Part shown: in pieces, positions 10,819 to 19,118 of the stretch
How positions within the stretch are numbered: the first letter of the stretch is position 1
Layout: every line of letters starts with the position of its first letter
NCBI GenBank assembly: GCA_028023455.1
Contig: JAQFVV010000036.1
Location: forward strand, 6,631,576-6,695,575
Direction: 5' to 3'
DNA from: Epiperipatus broadwayi
Lineage: Eukaryota; Onychophora; Udeonychophora; Euonychophora; Peripatidae
Length of the DNA: 64,000 bases
Program-made: the position numbers and the translations under genes
Notes under the pieces: model-generated
What the model was told of the DNA's origin: nothing
What the model saw: only the letters and a program-made list of their open reading frames with translations
Databases searched by the model: none

Positions 10819-11179
10819 AAGAAAACCTTGCATAAATTACCGCTAAACTTCAAGCTTCACTTTTTAGTGTAAAATGCAATTTAAAACTTACCACTCAATG
10901 GTGAAGTAAAAAACAAGGATTTTATTAAAATCATTTAATAAATTCATTACTTCCTTTAAATATATGACCAACCCAATTTTTCTTGTACTTCTTAATATTT
11001 TCAAGAATCACTTTCTTTTTTAAAAACATCTACATTTTAAAATTTTTCTTTTAAACTAATTTATATTTTTTACATCTTTTTCTTTATCATTTCTTATATT
11101 AAGTATCTTATTTTATTTTTTATCACTTCTTAAATAAATAACCAAATGGTTTTAATGTTCAGGAGTTTATATGATGTTT

Positions 11180-11440
11180 GAGCACAGAAGTAGCTGTGGA
11201 CCCGATCCACAAATGTTGTAAATCACCATAGTCTTCCATTCTATCAATGCATCAAACTACCCAAATCATTTCTCTCTTCTTAATTATTCTACTTTTCAAA
11301 TATTTAAAACTTCTCATTTGTCCCACCTTGCTTAAATTACACTCATTTTAATAACGTTCTACACACTTTGTCAATTTGCTGACTTCATTTTTACTTTCTG
11401 CAAATTCTATCATATCACTTAACTTCAACAGCATTTTTCA
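11180..11440 (-). pseudogene. LINE RT C-terminal relic
   Basis: On the minus strand, I-E-F-A-E-S-K-N-E-V is followed by V-G-Q-M-R-S-F-K-Y-L-K-S-R-I-I. This corresponds to the segment after the catalytic A-D-D box (x-A-E-S-x-x-x-L) and to V-x-Q-x-x-S-F-K-Y-L-G-S-I-I in RTE/Jockey-group RTs. The frame is interrupted by stops. A similar relic lies at 52.3 kb in the other orientation. Confidence 0.5.
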
Positions 11441-11480
11441 ATTACTTCATTTTTTATCAAAATGATCCTCATGTCCATTC

Positions 11481-12901
11481 ATTTTTCTCATATTCACACT
11501 GAAAAAATCAATGCTAAACAAAGAACTCTCTCAGCTTACATTCGACTTCATTAAAAATAGTAATCCAATCCCTCATTCTTCTCTACAATCTCATTTTGTG
11601 GCATTCTCTTTGGTACACATCATTCTTTTGCTAAATAGCCAAAGATGTCTACAGGTATCTTTTCATTGTTGCTGTTTGTTTGATGTAATTATTCAAGAGT
11701 CCTGTATGATGGTTCTCAAATTAATTTCAGTTCTAGCACTTTTATCAAAGAACTTCATATAAATCCTTAAGCTGTAAAACCACTTATTAAGGAAATCCTT
11801 TGTTTTGGAATCAAATTTTTGAGTCTACAGTCATTAGCTTGGTTAGTAATAAGAATTTAAAATAATTTGTGGTGGTGTGCTGAAAAACACTAATGGCCAG
11901 AAAGTAGATCGTGTTTGATCAGCACTGCCACCTGCTGTTCATTCATTGTTCATACAGAAATATGTGTAATCATGTAGTCTAATAAAAAAACATCTATTCA
12001 AAACTATCCATGGCATAATTGTTGTGAAAATGAGTATAGACATCAAATAATTATTTCCAATATTTTTATTTCAGATTTTTACAATTCAACTATAATCCTT
12101 TGCTATTACATAACCTTCAACAATTTACTCCTCTAATAAATCATGATCTTTAAGTCTTTGTCAACCTGACTTTTTCCCTCTAATTATCAATCTACAAATA
12201 GACTGTTTAGGTGGTAGGCCATTAGCCATCTTTTAGCTAAGGACCAATGAAAGACAACTCTCCAGGCTAGTTAAATGCTGATTAGTAATTTATAGCATTC
12301 TGTTTTATTTCATCTCTCAAGAATAGCTAGATAAATTTATCACCTAATAATTGGATGTTCGACCCTGGGCAACTACTTGGGGAAAAAATTTCTAAGATTT
12401 TTAAAGTGAAAATTCTGCAATCTTTATGAGAATCAACGCCTGGATGTCAAGTATCCTAACCAATGTTCCAGAAGAATCTAATTAAGTGCTATGATAATCC
12501 AACTTTCAGCAGGCACTAAAAAAAGTGTCATGTGATATAGCAGTTATCTTTACTCTAAGTCCTCTACTATAAGCTTGGGTTATGAATGGATACAAATGAC
12601 ACAGTACTATAACATTTATATTTTCAGACTAATCAGTTTCTGGTAATTGCCTTTGCTACAAAAGATTTAGAATTCAAAGCTGGAACTAACACACTTATGC
12701 ACCTAGCAATTTACTCCTTTGTATAACATGAAATTAACAAAAAAAATTAATCTTGGGTTAATTTACTTAATATTGACCTAAAAATCATATTTCAAAATCA
12801 CTCTAACTTAATTGCATAGCTACATGGATTCAATGCCATTTCACTTTCCGAATTTTGGATTTTATACAACTGCATGCTCTTTCTATCCTTTTACTGGTAA
12901 A
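11481..12901. other. Unannotated stretch
   Basis: A tRNA-like B-box-like GATGTTCGACCC occurs at about 12355-12366 but no convincing head or tail surrounds it. Otherwise no supported feature. Confidence 0.35.
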
Positions 12902-13126
12902 AGCAAATAGTTAAACCACTAAACATCACATGATCATCATTTCTTATGCTTGCTCATAGCTGTTATTAGCACAGGCAAAACTCTCCATACAATAGTGTCA
13001 CTCAGTGCAAGCCAGAGTAATCAATGAATGCCAGAAGGCTTGTGCATAAAATCTCTATCTAGTGCCTACTCATCCAATATCTTCAGAAGACTTGTGCATA
13101 AAATCCCTATATAATGCCTACTCATC

Positions 13127-13180
13127 CAATATCTCCAGACTAGTTTCTAGTTTGTGGCTTTCATCAGTGAGGAGCCTGGA
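13127..13180 (-). ncRNA. Type I hammerhead ribozyme, family A (A2 left arm)
   Basis: On the minus strand: CTGATGA (13167-13161), hairpin II, GAAAC (13147-13143), TAGTC, TGGAGATATTGG. Stem I pairs TCCTCA with TGGAGA (one mismatch); the distal segment TATTGG has a weakly complementary partner. Stem III is minimal: A-T and C-G pairs around a TA dinucleotide, with ACTAGT self-complementary, so it may work as a dimer. Predicted cleavage follows the GTC. Confidence 0.8.
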
Positions 13181-13211
13181 ATCTTAAAATCTAGGTGCAG
13201 TGCTCTCAGAT

Positions 13212-13265
13212 CCAATGTTTTCACTGATGAAAGTCACAAGCTCGAAACTAGTCTGGGGATATTGG
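13212..13265 (+). ncRNA. Type I hammerhead ribozyme, family A (A2 right arm)
   Basis: CTGATGA 13224-13230, stem II AGT/GCT with ACAA-type loop, GAAAC 13244-13248, then TAGTC with predicted cleavage between 13253 and 13254. Stem I pairs TTTTCA (13218-13223) with TGGGGA (13254-13259). An internal loop follows, then CCAA (13212-13215) pairs TTGG (13262-13265). The loop in stem I and the stem II loop are where type I hammerheads make tertiary contacts. Confidence 0.85.
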
Positions 13266-13374
13266 ATGAGTAGGCATTAGATAGGGATTTTATGCATAAG
13301 CCTTCTGGCATCCGTTGATTACTCTGGCTTGCATTGAGTGGCAATACATATAGAGAGTTTTGAGAGCAAATGGT

Positions 13375-13979
13375 GACAACTAGGTGCAAAAGGACTTTAA
13401 TTCCAGCTTTGAATTTTAGTCTTGATTAATAAAGAAAAAAGCAATAAAGTGATTGTCTGGAGATATGAATATCATTTGGTTTCCAATGATTGATCAGGCT
13501 TACAGTCGATCATTCTAGAATTGGTAGAAACTAACTGCACTTGATACATATGAATAAGTATATGAGAGGTCATGTGATATTAATGGTTCGATGCATATAT
13601 TTTAGTTATTTATTTGAAAATAAAATTTAATTCAATGAAGTTCAAAAAATATATTACTTTTCATTCACTATTTGTTCAAGTAAATGGATACTCTTCCAAT
13701 TGGTAATAATCTTTATTTTAATGCTCTGTGTAGTTTAACTCAAAATCTAAAGATTTCATGATTGATTCCCTATTAAAAAATATAAAATAAATTCCACTCT
13801 GATTATTTGACTAAAACAATTATGCTTATCCTGCTTCTTGAGTGTTTAACCATCATGGCTTCCTGAGCAGTAAAGCATATGATTATATATTACTATTTTT
13901 ATTGTAACCAATTGTATACTTAATTATTGTAATCAACAATAATATTGTATAATGAATGAGCATTTAATCGCCCTCTGTT
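13375..13979. other. Unannotated AT-rich stretch
   Basis: No supported feature. Confidence 0.4.
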
Positions 13980-13986
13980 GATGCAT

Positions 13987-14626
13987 TATTTAACTAAGAT
14001 GTATCACATAATCCCCATTCTTTATGTGTACACAAGTTGTTTATCCTGAGGCAAAACACTCCATACAGTAGCGTCACTCAGTGCAAGCCAAGTAATCAAT
14101 GGATGCAGGACGGTTTTTGCATAAAATCCCTATCTAATGCCTATTCATCCAATATCCCCCAGAGAAGTTTCTAGCTTGTGGCTTTCGTCAGTGAAAAGCA
14201 TTGGATCTGAGAGCACTGCACCTAGATTTAAGAATCAAATGCAACCCTCCAGCAGCGATCAGGATTATGGTGGCTGTGGTTATTAAAGAATCAAAGCCAC
14301 CAAAAAGTATTGATGCAGGGCTGAGTTCAGATCTATAGGACTATGAATTGAAAACATTGTGTTTTCATTTTGGACTAAAAGCTTTATAGTTAACTAATGA
14401 AGTAAAAGGTAGCTGCTGGAGGGTTGCATTAAATCTTAAGATCCAAGTGTAATGCTTTCGCATCCAAGGCTCCTCACTGATGAAAGCCACAAGCTAAAAA
14501 CTAGTCTGAGATATTGGAAGAATAGGCATTAGATAAAGATTTTATGCAAAAACCACCCTGCATCCATTGATTATTTTAGCTTGCACTGAGTGGCGCTACT
14601 GTATGGGAAGTTTTGCTTCAGTGTAA
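13987..14626. mobile_element. Family A hammerhead fold-back retroelement, copy A3
   Basis: Arms about 14050-14205 and 14455-14615 flank a body of about 240 bp that includes GCAACCCTCCAGCAGC and its inverted counterpart near 14410-14430, so the body is itself partly palindromic. The plus hammerhead (14464-14517) keeps CTGATGA and TAGTC but has AAAAC for GAAAC. The minus one (14149-14204) has CTGACGA and GAAAC but lacks the GTC. Possible short TSD GATGCAT (13980-13986, 14627-14633). Confidence 0.75.
14464..14517 (+). ncRNA. Decayed hammerhead motif, family A (A3 right arm)
   Basis: CTGATGA at 14477-14483 and the stem I strands (CCAAGGCTCCTCA / ATATTGG) are retained. The invariant G12 is mutated (AAAAC) and stem I is shortened on the 3' side. 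Probably inactive. Confidence 0.6.
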
Positions 14627-14633
14627 GATGCAT

Positions 14634-15544
14634 ATCAGTATATAATGGCCAAATTTGAAATTGTGAACTGTAACAATACACATAGAGATGTAAATGATCT
14701 TATTCTCAATATTGTTCTTGTATTTGGAACCTCCTATATTAATTTTGTTTTTATAATTTATTTTATTAATTATTTTTATTATAATTGCATAAAAAAAGAA
14801 ATATGTAAATATTATACATAAATATACCAATGGTTTTATTGCTCAAAAGTTTACAAGAAGTTCAAGTTTTGAAAGGATCTACAGATCCTAAATTCTAACA
14901 TTACATCAAATCCCACAGATTGAGAGTAATAAAAATACAACAAATTGAATGGAATGCTACAGATGTAATTTTTAAAAGATATTTCATGTCAGCATTGTTC
15001 TAGTTTATGCTCACCACTATTGTTCTTTGTCTTTATATAACTTTTAGTATATTGTACTCCACAAACAAAATTGTATTAGATTTTTGGTGAATGCAATCTA
15101 CCACATAATTAATAATTTTCAATTGTTCCAAATTAATAGTTATACGTTAAACTATTTCTGTGAGGATGAAAAAATTCCAGCACAACAATTAAAAGACGAC
15201 TAGTTCTCTAACTTATCTGCAGTTCCATATATGTTATAACATAATGACATAGTTTAGTTATTCTGTACAAAAACATCTCATCACTGGGGAAAAAAATAGA
15301 TCTTGTCTAGATTATGAATTATGGCATAAAATATGGTATTGAATTTCATATCTCATAGAAAACCCATGAAGATACAAAGTGTTAACATTAAATTAGAAAA
15401 AAATGCTATTGAAATGTTGGAAATTATTCCAATTATGTATTGCAGTAAAGCTATAAATTGCAGGAACATTTTTAAATGGTTTGCAAAGGCATTGAAAATG
15501 TTTTGCAATCAGATGCACCAACAATCTTATGGAAAAAACAGGAA
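14634..15544. other. Unannotated AT-rich stretch
   Basis: No supported feature; ORF 15333-15587 runs into copy A4 and looks fortuitous. Confidence 0.35.
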
Positions 15545-15553
15545 AAACTCTCC

Positions 15554-15820
15554 ATACAGTAGTGCCACTCAGTGGAAGCCAGAGTAATCAATAGATTCCA
15601 GAAGGTTTGGGCATAAAATCCCTATCTAGTGCCTACTCATCCAATATCCCCAGACTAGTTTCTAGCTTGTGGCTGTCATCAGTGAGGAGCCTTGAATCTG
15701 AGATCATTGCACCTGAGTGCACTATTGTACGGAGAGTTTTGTCTGTTGTAATAACAGTTGTGAGTAACAGTTGTGAGCAAGCATAAGAAATAGTGATCAT
15801 GTGGTGTTTAGTGGTTTAAA
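15554..15820. mobile_element. Family A hammerhead fold-back retroelement, copy A4 (short)
   Basis: Left arm (15554-15714) complete with the best hammerhead of the window. It then jumps into the terminal part of the right arm (15716-15820), ending in the family terminus GTGGTGTTTAGTGGTTT. The right hammerhead is deleted, leaving one ribozyme on the minus strand. Confidence 0.8.
15641..15695 (-). ncRNA. Type I hammerhead ribozyme, family A (A4), complete core
   Basis: Minus strand: CTGATGA (15682-15676), stem II AGC/GCT with loop CACAA, GAAAC (15662-15658), TAGTC, TGGGGATATTGG. Stem I TCCTCA/TGGGGA has six pairs (one G-U). A GGC/TA internal loop follows, then TCAA/TTGG pairs. All invariant core bases are present. 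Predicted cleavage on the minus strand lies between plus positions 15653 and 15652. Confidence 0.88.
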
Positions 15821-17220
15821 CCTGATGGAAGTAAAGAAAATGTGTAAGAATTTACAAAAAAATTTCAGTGTTCATTGTGTTTCAGTCATGTACATTAAGG
15901 AACTCACTGACATTTCCAAATACACGGATCATCCCATTTTTCATAGAAGATTTGAAAATACAGGTGTTTACATGGTTTGGTCATCATGTGTCCAGATGCC
16001 ACAGTGGAACACAGCAAAGTCATGTAGAGAACTGTAACTCTGGATCCAGAATTCTTGTCAAATATTATAATGGATGAGGAGATATGGGGTTTTAAATATG
16101 TCATCAATCAAATATTACATTGTAGAATGGAGATGATCAGTAGAAGAAGGAAAATTAAAAAAAATATTGAAGGCAAAGGAGCTAAATCAAAACATTGTGC
16201 CCTATTTGAAATATATGTACTGAACTAATTAAAGAATAAATATTTGGGGGGATTAAATTCAAAGTACGTAAAATGGACCTTGAATAAAATGATTCAGTTT
16301 TAAAATGAATTGCAAAAATAAATTAAAATAATGAGAGTGACTGTTATCCAAAGAAAAATATTTCTAATAACAAAAATAATTTAATTAGTGTGAACTATAT
16401 ATACTAATTATATTTACAAAGTCGGATATAAACTCATTAAATTGATAATATACTTATAATAACTATAACCGCCCCATTGACTAAATACTCCAGTAAGAAC
16501 AACATAGCAGGATAGGAAATCTTTTCTCCTTGATCTCCAAGGCCAGCTTGGAAACAGACGATATAAAGTAATGGAAGAAAATCAGTGGAGAACATTCCCC
16601 TCTCCTCCCCCCAGGATCTCAAAACATGAATGTTATCAAGCTGACTAAGGAATTAAACAGGTAGCCATGGCCTTATTATGATTTTTATCAAAGGATACAC
16701 AGATTAAAGGAAAAGACTTGAAGGTAATAGAAAATTTGCATTAATATTATAGTTATTAACCAAATACAAGTCGCCATGAATATAGGACTATAAACTGCCC
16801 CAAAAGTGCTTGGCGGTAACCCTTGATAATTTTACGTACATTAAATAGCTTCATTATCTGTGCACAGAGCACATATATATATTAATTGACTTCAAACGCT
16901 AATGAAGTAAAACCTTAACTATTTCAATAATAGACATAAGTAATATGGGAAATAATACTAGTACAGAAATTAATTGCTAAACTCTATGCTAAAAATAGAA
17001 TATATATTTGTAAACATTGTATATAGTAAATTATTAGAATTGTAAAGCATATTGAGTCATTGATTTATTGTATCCTCTGTTTATATTATGAATTTTATTT
17101 GCTATTCTTACTTCTAAAAAAATTGCAGTTTCTTAATAGGTAATTAGGAGCTAAGACATAGCATTGTTTTTTCTAAAGACAGTGTTTCCCATGAATATAT
17201 TTTAAAGATTATGCAATAAA
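15821..17220. other. Unannotated stretch upstream of putative exon
   Basis: Two overlapping ORFs (15801-16077) have no recognisable motif. Nothing else supported. If the exon at 17.25 kb is real this is probably intron. Confidence 0.35.
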
Positions 17221-17250
17221 TACTAACAACTATCTGGATGTTTTGAATAG

Positions 17251-17474
17251 TTTATATGCCAAAGTTTTATCCGAGTGACTTGAATTTTGCAAGAAATGTT
17301 CTTGGCTATTGCCGCATAATAATGCAGGCCAGCTCCAAAATTAAAGTTTCCATGAAACCAGTATATCACAATTCAATTCAAGACATCGAGAAGTTTATGA
17401 AAATGTTTTCACAGAAAGTTCTGGCAGAGAATGTCAAGGACCGCTTCAAACAGTTTTATGATTATTTCCAGTAG
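17251..17474 (+). CDS. Putative terminal exon of an unrecognised host gene
   Basis: The open frame is 74 codons from the acceptor (first ATG 17256) to TAG at 17472-17474. It is rich in K, F, V, S and M and lacks low-complexity bias, and its last 40 residues look amphipathic-helical. A perfect branch-point-like TACTAAC lies at 17221-17227 and an AG acceptor at 17249-17250. AATAAA follows at 17514-17519, 40 bases after the stop, then a GT/T-rich stretch. No repeat family in the window shares this sequence. I do not recognise the protein. It could be a processed pseudogene fragment or a chance frame, but the three gene-end signals in order make a last coding exon the best reading. Confidence 0.45.
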
Positions 17475-17513
17475 CGTAGTGAATCATAAAAAAGACTATT
17501 TTGAATATTGAAT

Positions 17514-17519
17514 AATAAA
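17514..17519 (+). promoter_or_regulatory. Polyadenylation signal AATAAA
   Basis: Canonical hexamer 40 bases after the stop of the putative exon, followed by a T/GT-rich segment at about 17535-17560. In AT-rich DNA such hexamers are common, so it counts only together with the exon. Confidence 0.4.
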
Positions 17520-17779
17520 AATCATAACATAAACATTGCTTTGTGTTTTATTTCTTTTAACTGTCACATAGAACTATAAATCACTACAATCACAAATCTT
17601 CAGTTACATGTCCTTCAATAGCTTTTTTTAGATATGCATAGCATACTGCAATGTATTCAATTCAAATGTGCACAAATAAAAGCAGCAGCTATTCTGCAGT
17701 AAGATATATTATATATAAGTAAGCCTTATATCCAAAAAAGGAATTACTAAGCAACAAGATATATGACAGGTAAATTTGA

Positions 17780-17870
17780 TTATTATTTTTTATATGTCAA
17801 ATGTGTTGACTGGGAAGCGAACCCAGGACGGTTGCTTGAAAACTATGCTAACCACTAGGCCACCAACGCT
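17780..17870 (-). mobile_element. tRNA-derived SINE, copy 2
   Basis: The minus strand gives a tRNA-like head (17870-17803) with GTTGGTGGCCTAGTGGTTAG as the A-box region, a B box GGGTTCGCTTCCC (17824-17812), and a cloverleaf-compatible T arm CTGGG/CCCAG. The tail TTTGACATATAAAAAAT follows directly. The head is nearly tRNA-sized, so the element is a minimal SINE. Confidence 0.75.
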
Positions 17871-17872
17871 TA

Positions 17873-18323
17873 TCACTAGTTCATCATTATTTGCTATGTA
17901 ATGCACTCAAAATTTTATTATTGGATATAAAGACAGAATGAGACTACAAATTGTAGGCTAAAAAAAGGATAAAAATTAAAACTCCCAATCAAATCCAGAA
18001 AGAAATGGGTGATCTAATAAAAAGTGGTAAATTAACCATGCAGAGTCAAATCATCCGTAAAAATATACTCCGAAAAAATAGTATTTAATAAAATTATTAA
18101 CCAAGATAAATCTACTTATAAAACTCTAAATAATAATAACAACTCATCATAACATGATTTATAGATGAAAGAGTAAATAAATGAAGAAAATCAGTATGTA
18201 ATCATTTTTCCCATAATAAATTTTCTAGCTAACCAGTCTTTGTTTGGGAAGGAACTGTTAAAATAATTTATTATACTACTACAAACCATTGAATACTGTT
18301 TTTTAAATCGAGTCTATGAAAAA
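17873..18323. other. Unannotated AT-rich stretch
   Basis: No supported feature. Confidence 0.4.
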
Positions 18324-18335
18324 TTTAATTTTATA

Positions 18336-18742
18336 GAACCACTAAATATCACATGATCACCATTTCTTATGCTTGCTCATAACTGTTATTAAAACAGGCA
18401 AAACTCTTCATACAGTAGTGCCACTCTGTGCAAGCCAGAGTAATCAATGGGTGACAGAAGGCTTGTGCTTAAAATCCCTATCTAGTGCCTACTCATCTAA
18501 TATCCCCAGACTATTTTCTAGCTTGTGGCTTTTATCAGTGAGGAGCTTTGGATCTGAGAGCACTGCACCTAAGATCTCTCAGATCCATTGCTCCTCACTG
18601 ATGACATCTACAACGTAGAAACTGGTCTGGAGATATTGAATGAGTAGGCACTAGATAGGGATTTTATGCACAGGCCTTCTGGTATCCATTGATTACTCTG
18701 GCTTGCAATGAGTGGCACTATTGTATGGAGCATTTTGCCTGT
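18336..18742. mobile_element. Family A hammerhead fold-back retroelement, copy A5, with 12-bp TSD
   Basis: Flanked by perfect 12-bp direct repeats TTTAATTTTATA (18324-18335 and 18743-18754), fixing the element as 407 bp. Left terminus AACCACTAAATATCACATG. The right end stops inside the family CATTTTGCCTGT segment. Arms meet near 18570. The minus hammerhead (18497-18552) is decayed (CTGATAA, GAAAA). The plus one (18585-18638) keeps its core. Confidence 0.88.
18585..18638 (+). ncRNA. Hammerhead ribozyme, family A (A5 right arm)
   Basis: CTGATGA 18598-18604, GAAAC 18618-18622, TGGTC then TGGAGATATTG. Stem I TCCTCA pairs TGGAGA with one mismatch. The stem II segment has drifted: TCTAC and GTAGA can pair, but out of register with the core. 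Cleavage site GTC is kept. Confidence 0.65.
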
Positions 18743-18920
18743 TTTAATTTTATAAAAAAGAATTTTAATTAAAAACAATAATTTGACTTAAGAAATTATT
18801 TACATAAATAAATTCCTGCTTAATTAAAATTAACTTCACCTCTTATGGTAAATGGCCATTAATAATAATACATTATGTATTATTCACATTTTTTTATTAA
18901 GCCCAAATATCGCATGCATG

Positions 18921-19082
18921 TAAAGAGAAAGGATTTCCAACTTTAATATATATGTTGTACTGATCTTATAGTAGAGAACGATGTTATGATGAGGACGGAG
19001 GATAATACTCAACACAACATTAGTGAGCTATTAGAAGATCAGTACAGAGCACATAATAAAGACGGAAATCCTTTTTCTTTAA
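18921..19082. mobile_element. Fold-back element, about 160 bp
   Basis: Imperfect inverted arms 18921-18975 and 19027-19082 (AAAGAGAAAGGATTTCC and AAAGAAAAAGGATTTCC at the ends, TGTACTGATCTTA/TGTACTGATCTTC at the inner ends) around a spacer of about 50 bp. No coding content. Confidence 0.7.
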
Positions 19083-19118
19083 TTAAAAAATACATAAAAT
19101 AAAATATTACTGTAATCA

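Larger units (their letters stand above)
10019..10924. mobile_element. Penelope-like fold-back element with 14-bp target duplication
   Basis: A 906-bp insertion flanked by perfect 14-bp direct repeats TTAAAATCATTTAA (10005-10018 and 10925-10938). Inverted arms start with GCTTTACACAAAAAAGTGAAGC on the left and its counterpart at about 10850-10880 on the right. Inside are two tandem minus-strand copies of a GIY-YIG coding segment (10158-10457 and 10468-10660) and a plus-strand copy of its 3' part (10668-10818). The TSD and the inverted duplication suggest a single integration event of a rearranged PLE copy. Confidence 0.8.
12912..13364. mobile_element. Family A hammerhead fold-back retroelement, copy A2
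   Basis: Begins at the family terminus AACCACTAAACATCACATG. Candidate TSD AGCAAATAGT/AGCAAATGGT (12902-12911, 13365-13374; one mismatch). The left arm contains a 52-bp tandem duplication (13034-13085, 13086-13137). Both arms keep a complete hammerhead core, minus strand at 13127-13180 and plus strand at 13212-13265, with only about 31 bp between them. This is the best-preserved two-ribozyme copy. Confidence 0.85.

Noticed and set aside
18975-19010. ATGATGAGGACGGAGG in the 18.9-kb fold-back as a hammerhead core
   Set aside because: Core C3-U4 missing, no GAAA box after a hairpin; it is only spacer sequence.
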